A DNA stretch of 64,000 nt from JAFGPS01 sp964628465 (GTDB taxonomy: Bacteria; Planctomycetota; Phycisphaerae; Sedimentisphaerales; Anaerobacaceae): the NCBI GenBank assembly GCA_964628465.1, contig CAZVOA010000008.1, forward strand, positions 1-64,000, given 5' to 3'. Below are positions 26,113 through 35,005 of this stretch, piece after piece. Positions within the stretch are counted from its first letter, which is position 1; every line of letters begins with the position of its first letter. A program made the translations under genes and the position numbers. The notes below the pieces were generated by a model. That model did not search any database. It was not told the DNA's origin and worked only from the letters and a program-made list of their open reading frames with translations.

Positions 26113-28029
26113 TTAATTTTTGATTATGCTTTTCAGGATTTTTGCTTTCGTTAAATAGAAAAAAGATTTTGTGTTCGGATTGTAATTAAAAGATTCGCGG
26201 AGCAATTCATAAGCCTTCTCGTACATACCGTCTTTTATCGCGTATCTGCCTGCCCTGCACAGTCTTTTGCCTAATATCAATTTAGCCGCTATCGGGGAAA
26301 TAAATTCCTTGCCGACGTTATCATAAAATCTTCTACAAACCTGATATTCGATCATGCAGTTTTCCATCGAAGCTTTTGACAGATTTGTTTCGTGCCTGCG
26401 TCTTTTAAATGTAGGTTCGGGCAGTCCTACGAATTTATATTTCGTTGAAAGACGAAGCCAGAGGTCATAATCGGAACATATTTGTAGAGAAGTGTCAAAC
26501 GCGGACGAATCTTGTAACATTTTTGCGGGAAACATAGAGCCGCAGGCATGTACGAATATTGTTTTAAATAGATATTTCGTAATATTACCGCTATATAATA
26601 TTCGTTTACATTTCCCGTATATTTGGCCGTCTTTATCTATTCGATAATATGATCCATAAACTACCGCCTGGCCATTTTCTTCATCCATAACCTTTACTAA
26701 TCTTTCAAGGGTATCAGGCAATAATAAATCATCAGAATCAATGAATGAAATATATTTTCCTCTTGCCAGTTCGATGAGCTTATTGCGAGAAGAAGCATCG
26801 CCGCTGTTTTCCTGCCAGTGATATGTCACGGGAATGCCGAGTTCTTTTATCATTTGCTCCGTACCATCTGTAGAACCGTCATCGACTATAACAATTTCGT
26901 AGTCTTTATAAGTCTGGTCGAGGATACTTTGAATTGTTTCCTTCAGGTATTCTTTTCGGTTGTAAGTAGGAATGCAAACACTTACCGTTTTTTGTATGCA
27001 ATCTGTTTTTGGACTATTTTTAGTATTCAATATTTCATGTTTTCTGTTCGGATCATATTTCAATAAAAGTTTTGCCAATTTACCGCCAATCACATCGATA
27101 TCATATTGCGCAACATCCTCTTTTCCGACTTTCCCCATTCTCTTGCGCAAATCAGAATCCTTAATCAGGATAGAAGTTTTTTCAACCCATTCTGAAATGC
27201 TTGAAGCGTGAAATCCTGAAATGTTATCACGGACATAGTCTGCGTTCACACCAATTGGCGAGGTAACAACAGGCAGGCCAGCCGCGGCATATTGTAAAAT
27301 TTTAAAGCCGCATTTCCCCCAGGTAAATACATTATCTGTAAGCGGAGCGAGTCCAATATCACTTGAAAGCAAATCTTGAATCTGAGTTTCAAGCGACCAT
27401 ACTTTTTTCTCGACTGGCATATTCTTAAGATCGATAAATGTATCACAAATTATTCTTAATATGACATTGTTAAAACGTGACCCTATTTCCTCAAGGGCAG
27501 GTACTATTTCTTCAAGATACCTTTTCGTACTGTCACTTCCGATCCAGACGAGACGGATTTTGTCATCTTTCGTGATTGAATATTCAGTATTAAATATTTT
27601 TGTATCCAAACCGGTTGGAAGTATATAAACATTCGGGTTGAACGCTTTTGCTTGCTCGGCAAGATAAGGACATCCGGCGATAATCATATTGGATGCTTCC
27701 GTTATTCTTTTAAAAGCTTTTTGCCTTTTCAGGTCATTTCTGTCTGGATGCTCCGCATTGTACATAATCGCGTCATCAAAATCATAAATAATCGTCTGGC
27801 TGTACTTTTTGAGCCATGCGGCATCTAAATAATTCAACGCTTTTTTATGAAGAAAAACACAATCATAATTTACTGATTTTTTAAATAGCTCCATACGGTG
27901 TAAAGGATGCTTTGGCAGCTTTTCAACCTGTGCAAATATGCCATGAGAACGCAAAATATCAAGAAACACCTTGACTCTTTGCCTGTAACTGGCGCGAGTA
28001 GGATTACTTATTATTACAAGAACATTCAT
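26113..28029 (-). CDS. two-domain glycosyltransferase (GT4-like plus GT2)
   Basis: Bifunctional sugar transferase for surface polysaccharide. The N-terminal half (about 1-340) is a GT-B enzyme, with IYDFDDAIMY, a C-terminal CGFKILQYAAAGLPVVTSPIGVN donor-binding motif and a preceding SSDIGLAPL. The C-terminal half (about 348-560) is a GT-A family 2 enzyme: VSVCIPTYNRKEYLKETI, VIVDDGSTDGTEQ and SFIDSDDLLLPD, the DxD-type metal site. A helical tail of about 70 residues follows. The frame is open from a GTG at 28083, but the ATG at 28029 puts the first beta strand (MNVLVIIS) at the N-terminus and is preferred. The two activities probably add consecutive sugars. Confidence 0.85.
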   Translation of the reverse strand: MNVLVIISNPTRASYRQRVKVFLDILRSHGIFAQVEKLPKHPLHRMELFKKSVNYDCVFLHKKALNYLDAAWLKKYSQTIIYDFDDAIMYNAEHPDRNDLKRQKAFKRITEASNMIIAGCPYLAEQAKAFNPNVYILPTGLDTKIFNTEYSITKDDKIRLVWIGSDSTKRYLEEIVPALEEIGSRFNNVILRIICDTFIDLKNMPVEKKVWSLETQIQDLLSSDIGLAPLTDNVFTWGKCGFKILQYAAAGLPVVTSPIGVNADYVRDNISGFHASSISEWVEKTSILIKDSDLRKRMGKVGKEDVAQYDIDVIGGKLAKLLLKYDPNRKHEILNTKNSPKTDCIQKTVSVCIPTYNRKEYLKETIQSILDQTYKDYEIVIVDDGSTDGTEQMIKELGIPVTYHWQENSGDASSRNKLIELARGKYISFIDSDDLLLPDTLERLVKVMDEENGQAVVYGSYYRIDKDGQIYGKCKRILYSGNITKYLFKTIFVHACGSMFPAKMLQDSSAFDTSLQICSDYDLWLRLSTKYKFVGLPEPTFKRRRHETNLSKASMENCMIEYQVCRRFYDNVGKEFISPIAAKLILGKRLCRAGRYAIKDGMYEKAYELLRESFNYNPNTKSFFYLTKAKILKSIIKN

Positions 28030-28145
28030 TATCTTTGGTTTTCTCTTATATAAAAAATTATATTTTACATTAAGCATTAACACTATGCAACATTAGTTTA
28101 TTACATTTTAGGCTATCCTATTAACGCTTTGAACATGAAACGAAC

Positions 28146-28174
28146 TTGACTTTGCTATTGATTTAGAATATCCT
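28146..28174 (+). promoter_or_regulatory. possible promoter for fdtA-fdtB
   Basis: TTGACT at 28146-28151 and TATCCT at 28169-28174 with a 17-base spacer, in the divergent region before fdtA. The -10 is a weak match and other AT-rich boxes lie nearby. Confidence 0.35.
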
Positions 28175-28242
28175 AAAAAACTATATGTTTTGGTATAAAT
28201 AAGCGGTAGCCTCTGAAATATTGATACAAAAAGGAATTTGTT

Positions 28243-28659
28243 ATGAGTTTGCAGCAATGTAAGGTAATAGAACTTCCGAAAATACTTGACAACAGAGGAA
28301 ATCTAACCTTCATGGAATCGTCCCGACACATTCCTTTTGGAATCAAACGAGTTTATTACCTATATGACATTCCAGGTGGAGCTTTAAGAGGCGGCCATGC
28401 TCATCTGAATCTTAGCCAGTTTATTATTGCGGCAAGCGGTAGTTTTACTGTACATACAGACAATGGACGCCAGAAAGAAGACTTCTACATGAACAGGTCT
28501 TATTACGGATTGTACATACCTACTATGACATGGAGAGAAATTGACAATTTTTCATCTGGCTCAGTCTGCCTTGTTCTGGCTTCTGAATATTATAATGAAG
28601 ATGACTATATAAGAGATTATGATGAATTTATAAAATTAGCGTCAAAGAGGAAAAAATAA
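28243..28659 (+). CDS. fdtA: dTDP-4-keto-6-deoxyhexose 3,4-ketoisomerase (FdtA/QdtA type)
   Basis: Small cupin enzyme that shifts the keto group of dTDP-4-keto-6-deoxyglucose from C4 to C3, feeding 3-amino-3,6-dideoxyhexose synthesis. 138 residues match the WxcM-like/FdtA family. The signature GGALRGGHAHLNLSQF has the two catalytic His positions, and RKEDFYMN-like and YIPTMTWREI strands complete the jelly roll. AAGGA seven bases before the ATG supports the start. The next frame begins within the stop codon (TAATG), and the aminotransferase follows, as in Fuc3NAc and Qui3NAc pathways. Whether the product has galacto or gluco configuration cannot be told. Confidence 0.88.
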   Translation: MSLQQCKVIELPKILDNRGNLTFMESSRHIPFGIKRVYYLYDIPGGALRGGHAHLNLSQFIIAASGSFTVHTDNGRQKEDFYMNRSYYGLYIPTMTWREIDNFSSGSVCLVLASEYYNEDDYIRDYDEFIKLASKRKK

Positions 28660-28745
28660 TGAAAAAATACAATAATAATTTTTTCATCTATGACAAAGAA
28701 AATGTAGAAACAGATAATATCGGTAATCGAACGAGAATAAAATGA
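28659..28745 (+). pseudogene. 28-codon remnant resembling the start of an FdtC-type acetyltransferase
   Basis: A short frame begins at the ATG overlapping the fdtA stop and ends at a TGA overlapping the fdtB start. Its predicted peptide contains ENVETDNIGNRTRI. This resembles the first coil of hexapeptide-repeat N-acetyltransferases (FdtC/WbbJ-like), whose next residues are normally W-x-F-x-H-I. Here it stops one residue later. In Fuc3NAc/Qui3NAc operons the acetyltransferase is often placed among fdtA and fdtB. The simplest reading is an internal deletion that removed nearly the whole gene but kept both junctions. A functional small coupling peptide is an alternative. Confidence 0.5.
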
Positions 28746-29833
28746 TAGATTTTGCCGGCTTGAAACAACAACATGAACAAATTTCTGAAGAAATTGAGCA
28801 GGCGGTCCAGCGTGTTTTTAAGAGCGGCTCGTTCATTCTTGGAGAGGAACTTAATTGCTTTGAGAAAGAGTTCTCGGATTATATCGGCGTGAAATACAGC
28901 ATAGGAGTAAATTCAGGCTCAGATGCCCTCCTGCTCGTTCTTAAAGCCTTGCAAATCGGCTATGAAGATGAAGTGATCACTGTTTCACATACATTCATTT
29001 CTTCGGTTGACAGTATTATCAGAAATGGCGCAAAACCGGTTTTTACCGATATCAATCCAGAAACATTTTGCATAGACACTTCAAAAATCGAGCAGAAAAT
29101 CACAAAAAAAACCAAAGCTATCCTGCCTGTCCATCTTTACGGCCAACCTGTAAATATGGGATATGTAATGGAAATATCAAAAAAATATAACCTCTATGTC
29201 ATTGAAGATGCATGTCAGGCACATGGCGCAAAATACCGCGGAAAAAGAGTTGGCTCAATCGGGGATATTGGCTGCTTCAGTTTTTACCCAACCAAAAATC
29301 TTGGCGCTTATGGTGACGGCGGAATGGTTACAACAAATAATCCGGAACTGGCAAAAAAAATACAAATGTTGAGAAATTACGGCCAACCTAAAAAATACGA
29401 ACATGATTTTATTGGTGTAAACAGCAGACTTGACGAAATACAGGCGGCTTGTTTGCGTGTGAAATTAAAATATCTCGAAAGGTGGAATCAAAACAGACGC
29501 GATATTGCATCTCTCTATAATAAACTTCTTAAAGACATTCCCGTTATTACACCATATGAGACAACATTTACCGAGCATGTATATCACTTATATGTTATCC
29601 GGTCGTCACAAAGATATTTGCTTCAGAAAAAACTATCTGAAAATAACATACATACTCAAATTCATTATCCAGTCCCAGTGCATAAACAGAAGGCATATCA
29701 GGAACTTGGTTTTGATGTTTCACTGCCGGTAACAGAAATGATTTGCAAGGAAATACTATCCCTTCCAATGCACCCTTTTTTAAAAGAAGATGATATTTAT
29801 ACAATAACTGAATCAATCAAATCTTCTTTATAA
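28742..29833 (+). CDS. fdtB: dTDP-3-keto-6-deoxyhexose 3-aminotransferase (DegT/DnrJ family, FdtB type)
   Basis: PLP-dependent sugar aminotransferase that aminates C3 of the FdtA product. 363 residues with the family motifs: SGSDALLLVLKAL (cofactor phosphate), IEDACQAHGAKYRG (Asp and Gln near the ring), and SFYPTKNLGAYGDGG with Schiff-base Lys185. A C-terminal MHPFLKEDDI completes the fold. The ATG overlaps the stop of the acetyltransferase remnant (ATGA), so translation is coupled to the upstream frame. The name FdtB follows from the fdtA neighbour; QdtB or similar is equally possible. It converges on the methyltransferase at 29846. Confidence 0.88.
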   Translation: MIDFAGLKQQHEQISEEIEQAVQRVFKSGSFILGEELNCFEKEFSDYIGVKYSIGVNSGSDALLLVLKALQIGYEDEVITVSHTFISSVDSIIRNGAKPVFTDINPETFCIDTSKIEQKITKKTKAILPVHLYGQPVNMGYVMEISKKYNLYVIEDACQAHGAKYRGKRVGSIGDIGCFSFYPTKNLGAYGDGGMVTTNNPELAKKIQMLRNYGQPKKYEHDFIGVNSRLDEIQAACLRVKLKYLERWNQNRRDIASLYNKLLKDIPVITPYETTFTEHVYHLYVIRSSQRYLLQKKLSENNIHTQIHYPVPVHKQKAYQELGFDVSLPVTEMICKEILSLPMHPFLKEDDIYTITESIKSSL

Positions 29834-29845
29834 AGGAAATCTGGC

Positions 29846-30463
29846 TTATTTACCTTTTTCAGCCGGAGTAAAAACTATCTCTATTCCGTCGCATGGACAA
29901 ATATAGCATAGATGAAGTTCATAGAATTCCATGACAGAACTGTGTAAATTCATAAAAAAACCAAAAAGTTTTTTAAATTTTCTCGAAACCCAGAATGGGG
30001 AACGAAAAACAAGTTTCATAGAAATTATATTGATTCTTATATTAGTATAAAATTCAGGTACTTTTCTTTTCAGTTGATTTTTAGACTCAACAAAATAATA
30101 AAAACTATATAATCCGAAATGCCGTTTATGTGTATAATCCGAATAGTAGTAAGGATTTGAAAAATGCGGCACGAATATAAAAGCCTTGCCGTCTTTTTTA
30201 AGCACCCTGATAATCTCAAGCATTAGAAACTCAAAATTCTCAATATGCTCCAGAACGCTCCTGCAATGTAACTCCTCAACCGAGTTGTCCGGCAAAAAAG
30301 GCAACCCTTCCTCAATATCAGCGACAATATCAACATTAGGCAAATCGACCTTATCAATTGTAATTCTGTCGGTTTTTTTCTTTTGTCCACATCCCAATTC
30401 GATAATTAGATTGCGTTCGCCTTTAATTATTTCGTCTAAATCAATTTTAAGAGAAGTCTTCAT
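29846..30463 (-). CDS. SAM-dependent methyltransferase, class I
   Basis: 205-residue methyltransferase with LIIELGCGQKKK (SAM-binding motif I), VDIVADIEEGLPF and LHCRSVLEHI (post-motif II), then VLKKDGKAFIFVPHF. The fold is complete but short, with a basic C-terminal part. It is the last gene of the minus-strand polysaccharide block, 15 bases after a glycosyltransferase gene. A role in methylating a sugar or a chain end (O-antigen cap) is possible from context only. Confidence 0.8.
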   Translation of the reverse strand: MKTSLKIDLDEIIKGERNLIIELGCGQKKKTDRITIDKVDLPNVDIVADIEEGLPFLPDNSVEELHCRSVLEHIENFEFLMLEIIRVLKKDGKAFIFVPHFSNPYYYSDYTHKRHFGLYSFYYFVESKNQLKRKVPEFYTNIRINIISMKLVFRSPFWVSRKFKKLFGFFMNLHSSVMEFYELHLCYICPCDGIEIVFTPAEKGK

Positions 30464-30478
30464 TTTTAAAGTAATCTT

Positions 30479-31513
30479 CTATAATATTTCCGTCCAAGCG
30501 GCGTTATAAGTATTATTTAAAATTAAATCCAAAGTATATTGGGCTATTTTTTCACAGTTATAATCTACATGGGCTTTTTCCATACCTGCCATTGCGATTT
30601 TCTTTCTTTCTTGCTCGTGATCCAGATACCATTTTGCCAATTCCATGAATTCATCAATCGTGTTAAAATACTTCAGGTTTACACCGTCATTAAAAAGAAG
30701 TTCCGAGTCAGGTACTTTCTTTGCAAGTGTAAATGTTCCACAGGCAAGATAATTGATAAGCCTATCAGAATGATACAATCTTACATCATTTGCAATGTTT
30801 ATGCTTAAAGCAATTTTAGCACCATTAATTGCATGAAAATAATCCATTCCTTCGACCCTCGGTATTCCAAAAGATCCATAAGTTCTGGAATCAGGAATTT
30901 GTTTGAGTCTATTAACCAGATCGTAACGTTCATCATCACGGCTAAGTTTCGTATGCTCAATTTTACCTGTAAATATGATATCCGATTTCCATTTATCATC
31001 GACATGGTATTGATGCTGGATATCAGGATCACACATGTTAGGAATAAAAGCACATCTCTTTACACCTGCATCCTTGTAAGTTTTTAAAAATCTGCCACCA
31101 CTTGTCGCAACAACTATGTCAGTTTTAGAAGCTATTGCCAGACGTTCAGGATTTAGTTCAGGGAATGGGTCTTCTTCCCTGCCAATAAAAATAGCATCAA
31201 CGGCGGCATCGCGCATTAAAACAACAGTCTCAGAATCCAGGTACTTCATACAGTGAATAAAAATAATATCAGGATGATAACGTTTTATCTGCTCAATCAG
31301 AATTGCGTCGGTTTTTTTCTTTGCAAAAATCCGAGCAAGATATTTATTCGGGAGAAAACTGTTTTGCATCATGATATTTCTATAGCTGAACCTTTGCACA
31401 TCACAGCCAAGGCGAAGGAAACCTTTCATCCACATTCTTGGCTGAATATGAATCGACCGAGGCGATTCATCCTTAAAGTCAGCTATCATCAATATACGTT
31501 TTCTTTCTTTCAT
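30479..31513 (-). CDS. CgeB-like glycosyltransferase
   Basis: 344-residue GT-B type protein of the spore-maturation CgeB / DUF3880 group. The N-terminal half has RILMIADFKDES and DIIFIHCMKYLDSE. The C-terminal half has DIIFTGKIEH, AKIALSINIAND, and SDRLINYLACGTFTLAKKVP, which is the donor-sugar site of this family, followed by a helical YLDHEQERKKIAMAGMEKA tail. The sugar is unknown. It lies 15 bases before the methyltransferase and about 70 bases after the next CgeB-like gene. Confidence 0.78.
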   Translation of the reverse strand: MKERKRILMIADFKDESPRSIHIQPRMWMKGFLRLGCDVQRFSYRNIMMQNSFLPNKYLARIFAKKKTDAILIEQIKRYHPDIIFIHCMKYLDSETVVLMRDAAVDAIFIGREEDPFPELNPERLAIASKTDIVVATSGGRFLKTYKDAGVKRCAFIPNMCDPDIQHQYHVDDKWKSDIIFTGKIEHTKLSRDDERYDLVNRLKQIPDSRTYGSFGIPRVEGMDYFHAINGAKIALSINIANDVRLYHSDRLINYLACGTFTLAKKVPDSELLFNDGVNLKYFNTIDEFMELAKWYLDHEQERKKIAMAGMEKAHVDYNCEKIAQYTLDLILNNTYNAAWTEIL

Positions 31514-31582
31514 ACTTATTATAAATATATTATCCGGTAGATAATTTCACAAAATAAACCTACTTTCTTCAATTCCTTTCCA

Positions 31583-32686
31583 TTACAAGCTTGTCCTGAC
31601 ATGTTCAAATATCTGGCTAATACGAGCAGAAAAAGTGTGTTGTTTACGTCCACGTTCATAACCTGCTCTTGCTATCTTCTGACGCTCAATATCATGAGAT
31701 ATATACCAGCTTAACTTATCTCTGAAATCGTCCATATTGCCCAGTTCAAAAGTAACAATTTCTTTGCCGATGTCAAACATATTCTCAAGTTCAGGACAAT
31801 ATTCATTTAAAACCATAGCACCTGCACCGATAGCATGAAACAAACGACCTTTCAGTTGGTAAAAAAGGCCATTCTTATCTAACGGATAATCAGGCAAAAA
31901 AGCTTTCAGATTTTCCTCCCAGCTTCCCCGAACCCGGTTTAGTCCGAAATTAATTTTACAGTGATTGAGTATGACAGCTTTTTCATGCTCATTTTTTGGA
32001 TTCTCCCACAGGCATTGCCAAAATGGAAGTTTTTGAAAGAATTGACGTCTTTTTTTTGATCTAATAAAACGCTCAAAAGGACGTGGCAATAATGGCAAAC
32101 CCATTGGCCTGTCAATAGACATCATTGCTTTCTTGCCATACATGGCAAGCTCCTTCATGTACGGCCAGTACATTTCAGTAACCTCTTTTGGTCCCAACTG
32201 GCCAATATAAGAGACATCATAGCAGCGTTCCAAACCAGCATCAAAATAAATATCATCAAAGAATCCAGGCGGCATAAAAGCTGCTTTTGTACGCCAGAAA
32301 GGAACCATTTTTTCATCATTACAAAACCACATATCAAAACTGGCTGACAAATCTATCATACTGTAATTATCATCTGGTCCGAAAACGCTATTAGGGTCCT
32401 CAAGACTCCAGTTTATAGCTGGAAGAGGATGGTATTCTTTTAGGAAACCAGCAATTTTAGCAATATACCTCCTGTCTTGAATAAATCCAAATAGCAAATC
32501 GGGCTTAAATTTTTTAATAGTATCTTTAAAAGATTCAATTGTACCAGTTACAGGATTAAATAAACATACGGGCAAAGACATCTTTTTTATTGTATCAGGT
32601 ACATAACCAAACGAATAAGGGTAAGTACGGCTGCCAAACGCAGGATCAGCAATACACATTATTTTAGGATTAAGTGGAATCTTCAT
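31583..32686 (-). CDS. CgeB-like glycosyltransferase
   Basis: GT-B type protein related to the previous one but divergent. It shows KIMCIADPAFGSRTYPY at the N-terminus, INWSLEDPNSVFG in the middle, and YQLKGRLFHAIGAGAMVLNE as the donor-binding segment. YISHDIERQKIARAGYERG matches the C-terminal helix of the neighbouring gene. The frame is open from a TTG at 32719 that overlaps the upstream stop (TTGA). The ATG at 32686 gives the N-terminus expected for the fold and is preferred, though neither start has a good ribosome site. Two CgeB-like genes side by side suggest consecutive transfers in one glycan. Confidence 0.75.
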   Translation of the reverse strand: MKIPLNPKIMCIADPAFGSRTYPYSFGYVPDTIKKMSLPVCLFNPVTGTIESFKDTIKKFKPDLLFGFIQDRRYIAKIAGFLKEYHPLPAINWSLEDPNSVFGPDDNYSMIDLSASFDMWFCNDEKMVPFWRTKAAFMPPGFFDDIYFDAGLERCYDVSYIGQLGPKEVTEMYWPYMKELAMYGKKAMMSIDRPMGLPLLPRPFERFIRSKKRRQFFQKLPFWQCLWENPKNEHEKAVILNHCKINFGLNRVRGSWEENLKAFLPDYPLDKNGLFYQLKGRLFHAIGAGAMVLNEYCPELENMFDIGKEIVTFELGNMDDFRDKLSWYISHDIERQKIARAGYERGRKQHTFSARISQIFEHVRTSL

Positions 32687-32715
32687 ACTTAAATATAATA
32701 AGGAAATAAATTGAG

Positions 32716-33636
32716 TCAAATGTTATTACTTATTGATTCAATCATAAGTTCCTTTGTCGTTTTATCTCCAAAATACTCTCGTATATAATTTGACGTTACT
32801 TTTTCCTTCATCGGAAATACCTTGCTAAAACATTGATCTGGATAAATAATGTGAAACCTCGCTTTAGTACTACTGATTACATCGCAAAAGCCGCTTCTTA
32901 TAGCCACAACATGACCACATAAATCACAAAATGGCACTGCAATTGCTAAAGACAGGAAAACTGATTTTTCATCAGATATTTCATGGCACGTATCTACTAA
33001 ATTAATAAAAACACTATAACCTTTTTCTTTGAATCTATTGCATAAAGCCTGATAGAATGATTTATCAAGACTTTTACATGATTTTGCTTCAGGTGAAATT
33101 AGGACAGTCTTACCCTGCTTCAATTCCAATTTCTCAAATAGATCCTTTGCTTTATTTTTATAAACCTCTTTATTGATATGATGTTTTATTACGGCATCAT
33201 AACTTATTCCAGAAGTGATTTTCAGTTGCTCCAGGTGTGTTTTTCCACTTTCAAGGAGTTTCTCGAATGACCATTTAGTATGATCATATATAAAATAAAA
33301 CGAGCCTTCTTTTATTTCTCTAAATGACCTGAAAGGCCTCGAGTACATGGCTGAAGATATAAAACTTCTATCTATTCTGTCGTCAAACATCTCGCAAATG
33401 TTTCGGTAATACCATCTTTCACTAATGAGGACAACTTTCTTTATATTATGCTCCGCTTTGAAATCGTCCAGCATCGAACAAAAAAGATATGTTTCACCAA
33501 GATTCAAATCACAAATCAAACCAACTTCATCATTTTTCAATTTCACAAGAAATCGTTTAACATATAAAATATAAAGGCATCGACCAAGATAATTTTTGCA
33601 TAACAGATAACGTTTAAGTTTTTTTAATGTTTTCAC
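32716..33636 (-). CDS. GT9-like (heptosyltransferase-type) glycosyltransferase, divergent
   Basis: 306-residue protein that is probably a GT-B fold transferase. GLICDLNLGETYLFCSML resembles the N-terminal loop, VLISPEAKSCKSLDKSFYQ the central donor site, and VVAIRSGFCDVISSTKARFHIIYP the C-terminal site where GT9 enzymes have NDSGxxHLA. These matches are weak, so the family call is tentative. The first 25 residues are strongly basic, as in membrane-associated transferases. It abuts the HAD gene start (one base between) and its stop overlaps the next frame. Confidence 0.55.
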   Translation of the reverse strand: MKTLKKLKRYLLCKNYLGRCLYILYVKRFLVKLKNDEVGLICDLNLGETYLFCSMLDDFKAEHNIKKVVLISERWYYRNICEMFDDRIDRSFISSAMYSRPFRSFREIKEGSFYFIYDHTKWSFEKLLESGKTHLEQLKITSGISYDAVIKHHINKEVYKNKAKDLFEKLELKQGKTVLISPEAKSCKSLDKSFYQALCNRFKEKGYSVFINLVDTCHEISDEKSVFLSLAIAVPFCDLCGHVVAIRSGFCDVISSTKARFHIIYPDQCFSKVFPMKEKVTSNYIREYFGDKTTKELMIESISNNI

Positions 33637-33637
33637 T

Positions 33638-34009
33638 TTAGAGACTCTCGTCTATTTCAATTTTTACTTCAAATTTGCTGTTTCTGGTTTTATTTATTGC
33701 ATAGGCAGTTTTAAGTCCTGATGCTTTCTTATCATTTACAAGAATTCTTTCACCAAAAGGAAGATTGTAGATAATATGATCAAAACGAATTTTATGTTCA
33801 GAAAGAAATTCTTCAAGTTCCTTCTTAAAATGTTCGCTTCTGGATGTCAACAATATGATCATGTCACTATTATCTATTTTTCCCATGAACTCCTTTACTC
33901 CATCGAGCAATTTTTCGTCGTTTTCAAGATGACCGTTATGTACAACTAAAGTCCCATCTACATCCAGTAACCATGTTTTCGGCAAAGATGACAATCTAAG
34001 ATGATTCAT
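33638..34009 (-). CDS. small HAD-superfamily phosphatase-like protein
   Basis: 123-residue HAD-fold protein. Motif I is LLDVDGTLV (Asp16, Asp18) and motif II is ILLTSRSEH. A Lys is present, and the acidic motif is in VNDKKASG. It is a minimal capless type of the kind found in capsule and LPS clusters beside sugar-nucleotide transferases. Its ATG touches the stop codon of the upstream nucleotidyltransferase with no gap, so the two enzymes probably act in one activation pathway (for example, removal of a phosphate before or after NDP-sugar formation). Confidence 0.75.
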   Translation of the reverse strand: MNHLRLSSLPKTWLLDVDGTLVVHNGHLENDEKLLDGVKEFMGKIDNSDMIILLTSRSEHFKKELEEFLSEHKIRFDHIIYNLPFGERILVNDKKASGLKTAYAINKTRNSKFEVKIEIDESL

Positions 34010-34964
34010 TTATATAATCCTGTTCAACTCTATAATACCTTTATAAAAAGCACCGCAAATTGAGTCGTAATCCTCCCATGCGTAAGTTGTTAATGAAAGC
34101 CAGATAATAGCATGAANNNNNNNNNNNNNNNNNNNNNNNNNNNNNNNNNNNNNNNNNNNNNNNNNNNNNNNNNNNNNNNNNNNNNNNNNNNNNNNNNNNN
34201 NNNNNNNNNNNNNNNNAAGGATACGAATATTTCTGTATTGCTTTATACCAATTTATTTCATCTTTTGCAAGTACATCCCCCTGTTTGGTTACTGGAGTTT
34301 TAATTACATAATCATCATAAAATTCCATTTTGTTAAATGGGCGACAGCACGGCTTGCCACTTTGGTTTTTCTCATATGACAACATGGTTCCGATTTCTCT
34401 TGAGCCATATAAATCTATTGTCTTAAATTCAATATCCTGATCTTTCAGCCATTTAACAAATTCACCTTCTTCAGGAACATTTAATATTTCTTTTTTACTC
34501 TTGAAGACGAACAGACCTGCTATTCCGTTCTCCTTTGAAGCAACATTTATGATATTCCCATCAATATATGACCATCGACACTCGAAATCCTTTGATATAC
34601 CTATATAGTTATTATTAAAATCCAAGACCTTAAAATCTTCTGATAAAACTAAATCGCACCAGATAACTATTAAAGGCTGCATATTCATCTGTTCAATCGC
34701 TTTTTTTATACCAGAGGCAGTACCTTTTTTATCAGAAGTTATTATATGGTACTCAACATTTGCAAAAACATCCAGATACTTCTTTAGAACATTAGCTTTA
34801 TAGTCTGTTATTATAGTAAAAGAAGCCATGGGAAATCTTTTGAACAAATGAAAAATAATCGGCAAATTGTCGATAGGCACAAGAGCTTTTGGTTTATTCA
34901 ACGTCAATGTTTCAAGCCGAGATCCGCGTCCTCCAGCCTGAATTATAATATTATATTTATTCAT
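34010..34964 (-). CDS. sugar nucleotidyltransferase with C-terminal kinase-like part, split by an assembly gap
   Basis: The N-terminal 200 residues are a GlmU/RmlA-type nucleotidyltransferase: IIIQAGGRGSRLETLTLNKP (NTP-binding loop, with the Lys), VIWCDLVLSED (metal Asp) and GIAGLFVFKSK. After about residue 200, NKMEFYDDYVIKTPV and LAKDEINWYKAI resemble the N-lobe of choline-kinase/aminoglycoside-phosphotransferase proteins, so it is probably a transferase-kinase fusion. A gap of 100 N follows. Past the gap the frame that reads HAIIWLSLTTYAWEDYDS and stops at 34010-34012 ends directly against the HAD start, so I take it as the true C-terminus. The frame continuing straight through the N run ends in an implausible peptide at 34041. 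Total length is unknown. Confidence 0.7.
34117..34216. other. assembly gap, 100 N
   Basis: Exactly 100 undetermined bases, the conventional placeholder for a gap of unknown length. It lies inside the nucleotidyltransferase gene, so frame and length across it are not real. Confidence 0.99.
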
Positions 34965-35005
34965 ATTTTACATAGTTTTCCTAAAGTACCATGAAAATAT
35001 TATAA

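Noticed and set aside
34041..34116. C-terminus read straight through the N run
   Set aside because: Gap length is unknown. The resulting peptide is not protein-like, and a better frame stops at 34010 against the HAD gene.
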